From assembly GCA_016293645.1 (NCBI GenBank), contig JAEDDW010000009.1:1-44671 (forward strand): DNA of 44,671 nucleotides. The letters run 5' to 3'. The notes beneath the pieces were generated by a model. It made no database searches. It was not told where the DNA came from and saw nothing but the letters and a program-made list of their open reading frames with translations. Every line of letters starts with the position of its first letter. The first letter of the stretch is position 1. Positions 34,365 through 42,388 of this stretch are shown one piece after another. A program made the position numbers and the translations under genes. The stretch comes from Treponema sp. GTDB taxonomy: Bacteria; Spirochaetota; Spirochaetia; Treponematales; Treponemataceae.

Positions 34365-34805
34365 ATGGCTGCAAAAAAAGATTCGGAAACAGCAAAGAAA
34401 ATCAAAAAGGAATTGAAGGAATTTCTTGATACAAGCATCGCTGCATCAAAGAAAAGCCTTAAGAAAGCCGGTGTCGCATTAAGCGATCTTGGCGATGAAG
34501 CTGTCATCAAAATTGATGTTACAAAATTGAAGCTCAAACTCGAAAAGAACTACACGGAACTTGGAAAAATCTGTGCGGATGCCTTGCTCGAAGAAAAAAA
34601 AGCTTCCGTATCAAAAAAGACTGAAAAGGTTGAAGACATCCTTGATGTTGTCAAAACTCTCAAGGAAAAAATTGCCTTGAAGGAAAAGGAACTCAAGTCC
34701 CATTCAAAAAACAAGGGAACAAAAGCTTCTCCTAAGAAAGCTGAGGCTGCTGCCGGTGCAACAAAGAAGAAGACTGCAAAACCAGCATCAAAAAAGAAGA
34801 GCTGA
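34365..34805 (+). CDS. Small coiled-coil protein with a Lys/Ala-rich, histone-H1-like tail
   Basis: 146 residues, unrecognised. Residues ~1-105 are helical with many Lys/Glu and a likely coiled coil (LKLKLEKNYTELGKICADALLEEKKAS). Residues ~113-146 are Lys/Ala/Ser/Thr-rich with KKK clusters and no aromatic residues, like the tail of bacterial histone-H1-like proteins. It has no signal peptide, and the very basic C-terminus suggests nucleic-acid binding; function is inferred from composition only. A GGGGGTG Shine-Dalgarno precedes the ATG. It is single, between the lptD-like gene and the HPt gene, and shares the tail style of lnt in this window. Confidence 0.82.
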   Translation: MAAKKDSETAKKIKKELKEFLDTSIAASKKSLKKAGVALSDLGDEAVIKIDVTKLKLKLEKNYTELGKICADALLEEKKASVSKKTEKVEDILDVVKTLKEKIALKEKELKSHSKNKGTKASPKKAEAAAGATKKKTAKPASKKKS

Positions 34806-34823
34806 TTTTTTACCGTCCCGGAA

Positions 34824-35159
34824 TCAGGAAATGTCTTTCTTGATTTCAGCTATGGCTGTTGAAAGGCTGGACTCAAAGGCTGAGTTCAGTTCTTTCAGGT
34901 TGCCTTGTTTTTTCCCCCTCAGAACATCTTCAAGGGCTTGCCCTGCGAATGCTGCCTGTTCCGCTGCGATCTGTCTTGCAGCTCCCTTGAATGAGTGTAC
35001 ATATTCGGCTGCTTCCTGAAGTTTGTTTTCGCTTTCCAATATTTCAAGACTTTTTATGTCGAAGGTTTTGTCGTAGACAAATGAATTCTCAAGGACAAGA
35101 AGAAGCTCTTCGTCGTCTCCGACCATTTCCAAAGCAAGCTGTCTGTTAAATACTTCCAT
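34824..35159 (-). CDS. Orphan histidine phosphotransfer (HPt) protein
   Basis: 111 residues that form one HPt four-helix bundle. The phosphorylation site is His55 in YVHSFKGAARQIAAEQ, the canonical HxxKGxA motif, with a following helix EQAAFAGQALEDVLR. HPt proteins pass phosphate between a sensor kinase and response regulators. No kinase or receiver lies nearby, so the partners are elsewhere in the genome. Start at the ATG at 35159 is unambiguous. There is no Shine-Dalgarno, and a promoter whose -10 abuts the start codon overlaps that of lepB. Confidence 0.9.
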   Translation of the reverse strand: MEVFNRQLALEMVGDDEELLLVLENSFVYDKTFDIKSLEILESENKLQEAAEYVHSFKGAARQIAAEQAAFAGQALEDVLRGKKQGNLKELNSAFESSLSTAIAEIKKDIS

Positions 35160-35165
35160 GCTGTT

Positions 35166-35194
35166 ATAGTAACATATTGAAAATTCTGTTACAA
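35166..35194 (-). promoter_or_regulatory. Promoter of the HPt gene, predicted leaderless
   Basis: On the minus strand TTGTAA (35194-35189), a 17-base spacer and TACTAT (35171-35166), followed by six bases and the ATG at 35159. Predicted +1 is the A of ATG. It overlaps the lepB promoter on the opposite strand. Confidence 0.6.
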
Positions 35195-35195
35195 T
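35190..35195 (+). promoter_or_regulatory. Candidate -10 element (TACAAT) for leaderless lepB
   Basis: TACAAT ends 7 bases before the lepB ATG at 35202, placing +1 on the start codon. It coincides almost exactly with the -35 of the divergent HPt promoter. The matching -35 (near 35167) is weak. Confidence 0.5.
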
Positions 35196-35201
35196 CTAAG
35201 A

Positions 35202-36956
35202 ATGAATAATCTGAAAACTACAATTAAAATAAATCTGATCGTGTCTGCGGTTTTTACATTGATGTGTATTTCCTTCAGGGCAGACATATCTCTTCTAGCT
35301 TTTCCTGTTGCCCTTGTTTTTCTCCTCGTTTTGTATTTTTCTTCCCATGATCAGCTTGTAAAAAAAGCAAGCATTGTTCATCTAGGAGCAATCAGAAGGG
35401 TGTTCCAATACGAGCCTTTCGTTTTCATAACTGCCTTCGTGATCCAGCGTTCAGGAAAGGAAGGTTTTCATATTGCCTTTGATGCGGTCTGTTCTATTGT
35501 ATGGATAGCTGTGACCGTGATTTCATTCCGTCTGCAGTATCTTGTGTCTGAAAAAAGGGTTTATTCCTACAGTGATGAATGGAAGTCATACCACGAGGAT
35601 CATCCGGTTATCAAGCCAAAAGGACTTAAAAGAGTTGCTGTAGAAATCGCCGAATGGATTGACGCCTTGTTTCAGGCTGTGTTTACCATCGTGCTTCTCA
35701 ATATTTTCCTTTTTCAGCTCTACGAAATTCCGTCAGAAAGCATGGTGCCCACATTCCTCATAAAAGACAGGGTTATCGTATTCAAGACCTTTGCAGGACC
35801 AAAATTTCCTCTCACGGATTTCGGGCTTCCTTATCTGACAAAGTATAATCGTGGCGACATCGTAGTGTTCCGCAATCCCCACTATGGTATTGAACGCAAG
35901 AACGAAGTGAAGACTTTCCTTAGCCAGTTCATCTACATGTGTTCCCTTACGATGCTCAAGACCAATACTGACGAAAATGGTGAGCTTAAGGCGGATCCTC
36001 TTGTAAAACGTGTCTGTGCGCTTCCTGGAGAACAGATCTATATGCTCGACGGAACTTTGTACAGCCGGACAAAAGATGACAGTGAATTCAAGGCTGTTGA
36101 AAAGGATTCTGAATGGGCAGCCTGGGACCTGAATCCTCTTTCTGAAAAAACTAAATCAAAGATAATGCAGATTCCTCTTTCAAAGCAGCAGGCATCTGAT
36201 GTTCTCGAAGTTGAATCCATGAGGCGCAATCTGGATCTTGTATCAGCAAGACTTGAATGTGAAAGCCTTGCAAGGGAATTCTCGTTGCTTGCAAGGCCAA
36301 AGGAAAATTCCCTTTCCGTGGAGGAGCTTTTCTCTAAAAGCGAGATCATGGTCTACAACCTTTTCAGCAACGTGAACAATGAAACCATTTCCTTGCTTAC
36401 TGCTGAAGGCGGAGCACAGTGGTTTGACAATTTCATGAACAGCTGGCATAGGTCGGGTGAAATTACTTTTGACGATAAATACGAAGAATGTTGTTTCAGA
36501 TTGAACGTAATGGTCAAACTTGTTTTTGGCCGCCTTGTCGTGAGAACTGCCACTCTTATCAATGACGGTGTTTCTGCTTCACAGTGGGGTAAAGATAGTA
36601 TAAGACTTGAAAACTACGAAAAGGCCCAGAAAATTTCGGATTATGTTTTTGAGATGGATTTGAGAAATCTTCCTGTTTTCCCTCCATGTAGCGCAGATGG
36701 AAGCGCAAACTATATTCCTGAAAACTGCTACTTCATGATGGGAGACAACCGTTACAATTCCCTTGATATGCGACACAGCTATGAACAGTCTTTGGATCCA
36801 CTTTCAAAAGCAGATCCTCACTCAGTAACCTATTACACTAACATTGCCCCTCAGTGGGTCAACAGAAACCGTATGCTTGGAAAAGCATGTTTCCGCTTCT
36901 GGCCATTGAACCGTGCCGGTGCTCCTGGTGTCGGCATGAGTGAAATACGAAAGTAG
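35202..36956 (+). CDS. lepB: Signal peptidase I, large variant with a ~200-residue insertion
   Basis: 584 residues, far longer than the ~200-325 of most type I signal peptidases. Hydrophobic segments at ~10-48, ~75-110 and ~157-172 anchor it in the inner membrane. Catalytic Ser180 is in IPSESMVPT and Lys269 in DPLVKRVCALPGEQ. The last conserved box, FMMGDNRYNSLDMR, begins at ~511. Between them, residues ~296-500 are an added region of helical, charged character with no recognised domain. It cleaves signal peptides from Sec- and Tat-exported proteins, several of which are encoded here. Start at 35202, leaderless-looking. It converges with secA, another part of the same export pathway. Confidence 0.92.
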   Translation: MNNLKTTIKINLIVSAVFTLMCISFRADISLLAFPVALVFLLVLYFSSHDQLVKKASIVHLGAIRRVFQYEPFVFITAFVIQRSGKEGFHIAFDAVCSIVWIAVTVISFRLQYLVSEKRVYSYSDEWKSYHEDHPVIKPKGLKRVAVEIAEWIDALFQAVFTIVLLNIFLFQLYEIPSESMVPTFLIKDRVIVFKTFAGPKFPLTDFGLPYLTKYNRGDIVVFRNPHYGIERKNEVKTFLSQFIYMCSLTMLKTNTDENGELKADPLVKRVCALPGEQIYMLDGTLYSRTKDDSEFKAVEKDSEWAAWDLNPLSEKTKSKIMQIPLSKQQASDVLEVESMRRNLDLVSARLECESLAREFSLLARPKENSLSVEELFSKSEIMVYNLFSNVNNETISLLTAEGGAQWFDNFMNSWHRSGEITFDDKYEECCFRLNVMVKLVFGRLVVRTATLINDGVSASQWGKDSIRLENYEKAQKISDYVFEMDLRNLPVFPPCSADGSANYIPENCYFMMGDNRYNSLDMRHSYEQSLDPLSKADPHSVTYYTNIAPQWVNRNRMLGKACFRFWPLNRAGAPGVGMSEIRK

Positions 36957-36972
36957 GTTCCTGATAAAAAAA

Positions 36973-37088
36973 GGGGCTGTCCAATAAGTATTCATGACAG
37001 GGGCATTGGACTGTCGGAATGACCAATGACACATCGTGGTGGTTTCGACTACGCTCAACCACCCTGAAATTACTTTTGGGATAGCCCC
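36973..37088. repeat. MITE-like palindromic element, copy 2
   Basis: A 116-bp element between convergent lepB and secA. Outer arms GGGGCTGTCC (36973-36982) and GGGATAGCCCC (37078-37088) are extended by an A-run on the left and a T-run on the right. The inner stem is GGTGGTT (37038-37044) with AACCACC (37057-37063) around TCGACTACGCTC, and a third stem CATTGG/CCAATG lies at 37004-37028. Bases 37038-37086 match copy 1 in inverted orientation. The A/T-flanked stem can serve as a bidirectional terminator. Confidence 0.78.
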
Positions 37089-37110
37089 TTTTTCATTGAT
37101 TTTTTATAGA

Positions 37111-39894
37111 TTACATTCCGCGTCCGTGGCAAGCCTTGTATTTCTTTCCGCTTCCACAAGGACATGGATCGTTGCGGCCAACCTTAGGCTGAGTCCTAAT
37201 GACAGTAACATTCTGACTCTGACGTCCACCTTTCATTGCGCTTTCCCTTGCTCCCTGCTTTGCCTGTCTTGCGTTGAAGGCACCGTTGGCATTGTTAGAT
37301 GCCATTGGAGACTGGGATGCTGCATCTTCATGCTTTGCGTTCATCTGTGTCGGCATGACACGCTTTGGAGCTGGTTCTCCGTTGATCTGAACCTTGACCC
37401 TGAAGATAAGGCTTGAAACAGTGTCACGGATGAAACCGAGCATTTCATCAAAGGCATCGAAACCGTCGTTCTTGTATTCCGTCAAAGGATTCTTCTGTCC
37501 GTAACCGCGCAGGTGTACCGATTCCTTGAGACCATCAAGGAATTCAAGCTGGTCAAGCCATTTCTTGTCGATCATCTGGATGTACTGGTATCTGATGAAC
37601 ATGTTGAACTGGCTCTTGCCTACAAGCATTTCTTTCTGGGTGATATCATCCTTGAGAATTGCCTTGACTCCTTCCGGTGTGAGACGGTCGTATTCTACAT
37701 TCTGGCCGAAAGTAGTGCGGATCTTATCTGCAAGCTGGCTCTTTGAATTTCCTTTTGCATTTCCGTATGTAGCAAAAATGTCGTCAACTGTTTCAAGAGC
37801 ATTGTTGAGGACGCGTGTGCTAAGATTTTCATCCATAAGGATTTCATCCCTCTGTCCGTAGATGAACTTTCTCTGCTGGTTAAGAACATCATCGTAGTCG
37901 AGGAGGTGCTTACGGATTTCAAAGTTTCTTTCTTCAACCTTTTTCTGTGCCTTTTCGATTGAGCGGTTGAGCATAGGATGGTTGATAGGCTCACCTGGCT
38001 GCATGCCGATTCTAGACATGATGGCCTTCATCTTTTCGCCACCAAAGAGTCTCATGAGATCATCATCCATTGAGATGTAGAACTTTGAGCGTCCTGGATC
38101 TCCCTGGCGTCCGGAACGTCCACGCAGCTGGTTGTCGATACGGCGGCTTTCATGGCGTTCAGAACCGATGACGTAAAGACCACCAAGAGCCTTTACTTCG
38201 TTGCAGTCAGCAAGCCATTTGTCGTATTCCAGCTTGCGTGCTTCGTCCAGTTTTTCAGGTGATGCGTCAGTTCCGGCTCTCTTGAGGGCGCGGCTTTCAA
38301 GAGAACCGCCAAGCTTGATATCTGTACCACGACCTGCCATGTTTGTAGCGACTGTAACGGCACCTTTGGCACCCGCATTTTCAATGATGTGAGCTTCGCG
38401 CTCATGATTCTTTGCGTTCAAAACTTCATGGGGAATGCCGTTTCTGGTAAGGATTGCGCTTAAGTGTTCTGACTTTTCAACGGAAACAGTACCGATAAGG
38501 ACTGGCTGTCCCTTTGCATGAGCTTCCTTTACTTCCTTTGCGATGGCAACCCATTTGTCTGATTCGTTAAGGTATACCTCATCGTCTTCGTCCTTGCGGG
38601 CAACAGGTCTGTGTGTAGGAATTGCAACTACATCAAGTTCGTAGATTTTTGAGAATTCAACTGCTTCTGTTTCTGCTGTACCAGTCATGCCCGAAAGCTT
38701 GTCGTACATGCGGAAGAAATTCTGGTATGTGATCGTTGCAAGAGTGCGGCTCTTCTGTGCAATCTTAAGGTGTTCCTTTGCTTCGATTGCCTGGTGGAGT
38801 CCGTCACCGTAGCGGCGTCCTTCAAGGATACGTCCTGTGAATTCATCAACGATCTGGACAAGTCCATCCTGAACTACGTAGTCGACATCGTTGTGGTAAA
38901 GCGTATGTGCGCGCACAGCCTGTGTGAAGTAGTGTACATATTCAAAGTTTTCTGAGTCGAATACTGTAGTTCCTTCAGCGATGAGGTGCTGCTTGAGGAG
39001 TATGTCGTTGATCTTGTTCATACCCTTGTCTGTGAAAGAAACGCGCTTAGATTTTTCATCAAGCTTGTAGTCGCCTTCAAGTGCTTCCCTCTGTTCTGGA
39101 GTCATGTCCACTTCATCAGGATATTCGTTTGTTTTTGGATCTTTTTCAACTTCCTTGAACATTCCGACGTACTTGTCAACTTCATGGAATTTGAAGGTGT
39201 CGTCTTCAGCCTGTCCGGAAATGATGAGAGGTGTTCTTGCCTCATCGATGAGGATGGAGTCAATTTCATCGACGATACAGAAATTGAAGCCACGCTGTGT
39301 TTTTGCGGACATTTCAATCTGCATGTTGTCGCGCAGGTAGTCAAATCCGAATTCACTGTTTGTTCCGTAGGTAAGGTCACAGCTGTAGGCGGCCTTACGT
39401 GCTTCGTTGTCCATGTTTGACAGGATGCATCCTACAGTCTGGCCGAGGAATTTGTAGACGCGTCCCATCCATTTGCTGTCACGTTCTGCAAGGTATTCGT
39501 TTACCGTAACGATGTGGACACCTTTGCCTGAAAGGGAATTGAGGTAAGCGGCACAGACACACATCAAAGTCTTACCTTCACCAGTCTTCATTTCAGTGAT
39601 TCTTCCCGAATTGAGGACAAGGGAACCCATGAGCTGGCAAGGGTAGGCGCGTTCCCCAAGAACACGGTTGGCGGCTTCACGTGCAAGTGCAAATGCATCT
39701 ACAAGAATATCATCAAGAGTTTCGCCATTGGCAAGGCGATCCTTCAAAATCTTTGTCTGTTCCGGAAATTCCTCGTCTTTGAAAGACTGGGCCCATGGTT
39801 CGCGGGCTTCTATAGCTTCTACAACAGGCACAAGAGCCTTGACGGCACGGTCATTTGCCGAACCGAATACAAATGTCAATACTTTGTCAAACAT
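37111..39894 (-). CDS. secA: Preprotein translocase ATPase SecA
   Basis: 927 residues, normal for SecA. It drives secretory proteins through SecYEG. Visible: Walker A-type MKTGEGKTLM, DEAD-like VDEIDSILIDEARTPLIISG, SSxVTVNEYLAERD-like motif (HIVTVNEYLAERDSKW), ATNMAGRGTDI, RQLRGRSGRQGDPG-type motif VI, the helical scaffold and wing domains, and the C-terminal zinc-binding CPCGSGKKYKACHG that contacts SecB or phospholipid. A ~100-residue linker rich in Asn, Ala, Gln and Met lies before the zinc tail. The ATG has no Shine-Dalgarno; a promoter abuts it, divergent from the 40025 lipoprotein. It pairs functionally with lepB, which lies just across the palindromic element. Confidence 0.98.
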   Translation of the reverse strand: MFDKVLTFVFGSANDRAVKALVPVVEAIEAREPWAQSFKDEEFPEQTKILKDRLANGETLDDILVDAFALAREAANRVLGERAYPCQLMGSLVLNSGRITEMKTGEGKTLMCVCAAYLNSLSGKGVHIVTVNEYLAERDSKWMGRVYKFLGQTVGCILSNMDNEARKAAYSCDLTYGTNSEFGFDYLRDNMQIEMSAKTQRGFNFCIVDEIDSILIDEARTPLIISGQAEDDTFKFHEVDKYVGMFKEVEKDPKTNEYPDEVDMTPEQREALEGDYKLDEKSKRVSFTDKGMNKINDILLKQHLIAEGTTVFDSENFEYVHYFTQAVRAHTLYHNDVDYVVQDGLVQIVDEFTGRILEGRRYGDGLHQAIEAKEHLKIAQKSRTLATITYQNFFRMYDKLSGMTGTAETEAVEFSKIYELDVVAIPTHRPVARKDEDDEVYLNESDKWVAIAKEVKEAHAKGQPVLIGTVSVEKSEHLSAILTRNGIPHEVLNAKNHEREAHIIENAGAKGAVTVATNMAGRGTDIKLGGSLESRALKRAGTDASPEKLDEARKLEYDKWLADCNEVKALGGLYVIGSERHESRRIDNQLRGRSGRQGDPGRSKFYISMDDDLMRLFGGEKMKAIMSRIGMQPGEPINHPMLNRSIEKAQKKVEERNFEIRKHLLDYDDVLNQQRKFIYGQRDEILMDENLSTRVLNNALETVDDIFATYGNAKGNSKSQLADKIRTTFGQNVEYDRLTPEGVKAILKDDITQKEMLVGKSQFNMFIRYQYIQMIDKKWLDQLEFLDGLKESVHLRGYGQKNPLTEYKNDGFDAFDEMLGFIRDTVSSLIFRVKVQINGEPAPKRVMPTQMNAKHEDAASQSPMASNNANGAFNARQAKQGARESAMKGGRQSQNVTVIRTQPKVGRNDPCPCGSGKKYKACHGRGM

Positions 39895-39900
39895 AATGGA

Positions 39901-39931
39901 ATAATATACACTAAAAAGGAATAAAATTCAA
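39901..39931 (-). promoter_or_regulatory. Promoter of secA, predicted leaderless
   Basis: On the minus strand TTGAAT (39931-39926) is followed by overlapping -10 candidates TATATT (39908-39903, spacer 17) and TATTAT (39906-39901, spacer 19). TATTAT ends 7 bases before the ATG at 39894. The leader would be 0-2 bases. Confidence 0.6.
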
Positions 39932-39960
39932 ATATTTGCCGGATATTGGTTTTATGGCCG

Positions 39961-39985
39961 GCATCTGTTTCAGTCGATCAGATGC
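39961..39985. promoter_or_regulatory. Inverted repeat in the secA/lipoprotein divergent region
   Basis: GCATCTG (39961-39967) and CAGATGC (39979-39985), a 7-bp stem with an 11-base interior, lie upstream of both predicted -35 elements. It could be an operator or simply a hairpin; no function is shown. Confidence 0.3.
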
Positions 39986-39989
39986 AATA

Positions 39990-40018
39990 TTGAAATTTAT
40001 CCGTTCTTTTTATATCTT
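39990..40018 (+). promoter_or_regulatory. Promoter of the 40025 lipoprotein, predicted leaderless
   Basis: TTGAAA (39990-39995), a 17-base spacer and TATCTT (40013-40018), with the ATG exactly 7 bases after the -10, preceded by C. No Shine-Dalgarno. Confidence 0.55.
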
Positions 40019-40024
40019 TAAAAC

Positions 40025-41239
40025 ATGAAATTTTCATTGAAATCTTTGAGTCTTGCAGCTTTTTCCATCATGCTTCTTTCCTGTTCAAAAAGCCGTATAG
40101 TATCAAGTGTGGAAAAGGAAAGTCTTTTTACACTGAATTACGGAAATTTTGAGGATGAGCTGAACCTTTTCGATTTTGCCCATTCCGGAGAGATAAATAC
40201 ATCACTATGCATGCGTGACGGTTTCTTCTATATAATGAATGGTGAATCAAAGAAAATCATGGAAATGAACAGTTACGGAGATCTGCTTACTCTCTATTAC
40301 AACAACGAGACCAATCCAGTTCCGTCCTTTGCCGGAAATTCCGAGGCTTCAAATTCCACTAGAAATGCCGTTGCCTATCCTTTCAATGAGATAACGGACA
40401 TTGCTGTCGATGCGAGAAAATATCTTTATGTCGTTGAGCGGCTTCCCCTTGAACGCCAGGAAAATGACAGCAAGGCTAAACTTGCCCTCAGCCAGGTAGT
40501 GCTTCGCTTTGATGAAAACAAGAAATTCATCAATTATATCGGCCAGCAGGGGCCAGGTGGAACTCCATTCTCCTACGTGAAGAAAATTTACACTACCGAT
40601 AAGAACGAACTTGTGGTAGTCTGCACGACACCGACGGGAATGACAGTCTACTGGTACTCGGACGACGGATTTTTGCTGTATACGATTCCGGTGGAAAAAC
40701 AGAACATTCCCAATCCATACATTGAAGAAAGCAACGATTATTTCTTTTCCCTGGACAATATAATACCTGACTACAGGAACAGGATCATCTACCTCAAGGT
40801 TGATTATTTTTCAAGCTATGTCGACGAGTCTTCAAGGGTTCAGTCTGGAATTGAATACGTTTCATCGCTTATCCATCCTTTCAAGGTTGAGGAAAATGCC
40901 TACGACATGCCTATAACGATTCCTCCGTACAGTGAGGAAGTTTCCGAAGGTTTCAGCAAGGAAAGCTATGACATTCCTTATGATTTTCTTGGCGTCACTG
41001 ATTCCGGCTGGCTTTACTTTATCGTTAGCTCACAGAATGGTTTCACGGTCCAGATGGTTCAGTCTGACGGTCAGAGAATCCTTAAAAGAAACATCGCATT
41101 GAACAGGGAAGAAAACCTTTACTATTCTTTCAGCCTCAGCAGGGAAGGCATCATTTCCGTACTTCTTGTTGAAAAGGAAAAGGCCAGGGTTGCATGGTGG
41201 CGTGCGGATTCATTGATCCAGGCAGTGATAAAGAACTGA
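40025..41239 (+). CDS. Putative lipoprotein with beta-propeller-like repeats
   Basis: 404 residues. Signal peptide ending in the lipobox LLSC (Cys20), so predicted lipid-anchored. The mature protein has repeated blade-like segments (ITDIAVDARKYLYVVERL; VVLRFDENKKFINYIG; VKKIYTTDKNELVVVC; YDFLGVTDSGWLYFIVSS), typical of NHL/six-bladed propellers. It may be a periplasmic scaffold or ligand-binding protein; no catalytic motif is visible. It is divergent from secA, has no Shine-Dalgarno, and is followed after one base by the next gene, so the two are probably one operon. The related secreted TPR-NHL-VWA protein at 8842 has the same kind of repeats. Confidence 0.84.
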   Translation: MKFSLKSLSLAAFSIMLLSCSKSRIVSSVEKESLFTLNYGNFEDELNLFDFAHSGEINTSLCMRDGFFYIMNGESKKIMEMNSYGDLLTLYYNNETNPVPSFAGNSEASNSTRNAVAYPFNEITDIAVDARKYLYVVERLPLERQENDSKAKLALSQVVLRFDENKKFINYIGQQGPGGTPFSYVKKIYTTDKNELVVVCTTPTGMTVYWYSDDGFLLYTIPVEKQNIPNPYIEESNDYFFSLDNIIPDYRNRIIYLKVDYFSSYVDESSRVQSGIEYVSSLIHPFKVEENAYDMPITIPPYSEEVSEGFSKESYDIPYDFLGVTDSGWLYFIVSSQNGFTVQMVQSDGQRILKRNIALNREENLYYSFSLSREGIISVLLVEKEKARVAWWRADSLIQAVIKN

Positions 41240-41240
41240 T

Positions 41241-41813
41241 ATGAAAGAAATTTTTGACGACAGACCAATAGAAATGATGGATGGCGACGGTGACAACCTT
41301 GTTTTCCATTATGAAAAGGGAAGTTTCAGAAGACACGAAAATTCAAAGGTCAGGGAACTTGCCACAAAAGGCGTTCAAAATCCCGGCTTTTTTAAGGTCC
41401 TTGTCTCGACTAAATCAAACCGCTTTGTTTTTTTTGCGATGCTCATCTGCATCGGTGTTAGCGTGTTCCTTGGATTTTTCAGAAAAGAGGATACGGACAT
41501 GATCGGTGGCGTCAGGTGTTCAGTTTCCGCCATTTCCTTCAGGGAAAATGTCTATGCGACTTTTGAGATGTCCGATTCGTCAAAAAAAACTGGTGACCTT
41601 CCCGTGGTCCTGGATGTTGCCCTCGAGTGCATAAATTCCGATGATGCGGTGGCTGACAGGTACACTGAGGTTGTTACATTCATTCCAGGTAAGAAACAGA
41701 ATCTGGATGTCAGTTTCCCCGATTATGAGATAAGAAAAATCAGGGCGGTGGTAAAGTGTGGTGATTCTGAGAAGACGCTTACCGCACGGATCATTTCCAA
41801 AGGTTCAGATTAA
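41241..41813 (+). CDS. Single-pass membrane protein, unknown
   Basis: 190 residues, no recognised family. A polar N-terminal ~60 residues (cytoplasmic by the positive-inside rule, with many Lys/Arg just before the membrane) is followed by one hydrophobic segment (FVFFAMLICIGVSVFLGFF, ~64-82). A ~105-residue extracytoplasmic domain of beta character with an Ig-like look follows (VYATFEMSDSSKKTGDLPVVLDVALEC). The ATG is 1 base after the stop of the propeller lipoprotein, so they are very likely co-translated and may act together at the inner membrane. Confidence 0.8.
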   Translation: MKEIFDDRPIEMMDGDGDNLVFHYEKGSFRRHENSKVRELATKGVQNPGFFKVLVSTKSNRFVFFAMLICIGVSVFLGFFRKEDTDMIGGVRCSVSAISFRENVYATFEMSDSSKKTGDLPVVLDVALECINSDDAVADRYTEVVTFIPGKKQNLDVSFPDYEIRKIRAVVKCGDSEKTLTARIISKGSD

Positions 41814-41914
41814 ATCCTCTGGGATATTTTCTTTATAAATTGCGTTTTTCATATAAATCTATTATTCTATAAGTCATAGGGTATAAGGAACAATTTCTGT
41901 TTTAAGGGGTTTTT

Positions 41915-42373
41915 ATGGCTCAGTTTTACTTTCTGTCAATTTTGATGAACATTCTTGCGGGTCTCATTCTTGTATTCGGTATAAATCTAGTTTCGGAAAG
42001 AGTTGATGACGATTTTGACGAGGATATTTCCGAGTCTGACAAGAAGGTCAAGAAAACTTTCGGCGACCTTGGTCTCGACAGCCCTGGCTTCAGAATGGTG
42101 ACTGGTATACTTTGCGTCTTTGTTGCCCTTATGAAGATTCTTTCAGTCTTCAGAAATGATGTTCCTGTCATCGGTGATCTGATTCCTGCTTTTGCAGGGT
42201 TTGCAGGCGGTGCTTCCATTCTTCTCGAGTATTATGTCTATACATCTGATCAGGAAATCTCAGTCAATGAAAACGTTCAGAAGGTTTTCATCGATTCAAG
42301 AAAAATAATCGGCTATATCTGTTTTGCTGCCGCTGTCATGCATTTTGTTTTTCCACAGGTTCTTTTCCTGTAA
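41915..42373 (+). CDS. Small multi-pass membrane protein, unknown
   Basis: 152 residues with about four hydrophobic segments: MAQFYFLSILMNILAGLILVFGI, MVTGILCVFVALMKILSVF, LIPAFAGFAGGASILLEYYVY and IIGYICFAAAVMHFVFP. An acidic loop (DDDFDEDISESDKKVKK) follows the first. No function recognised. AAGGGG Shine-Dalgarno precedes the ATG, and a promoter is likely in the 101-base AT-rich gap before it. A Nudix hydrolase gene starts 15 bases downstream, so an operon with it is likely. Confidence 0.8.
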   Translation: MAQFYFLSILMNILAGLILVFGINLVSERVDDDFDEDISESDKKVKKTFGDLGLDSPGFRMVTGILCVFVALMKILSVFRNDVPVIGDLIPAFAGFAGGASILLEYYVYTSDQEISVNENVQKVFIDSRKIIGYICFAAAVMHFVFPQVLFL

Positions 42374-42388
42374 AAGAGGGTGTGCGTC

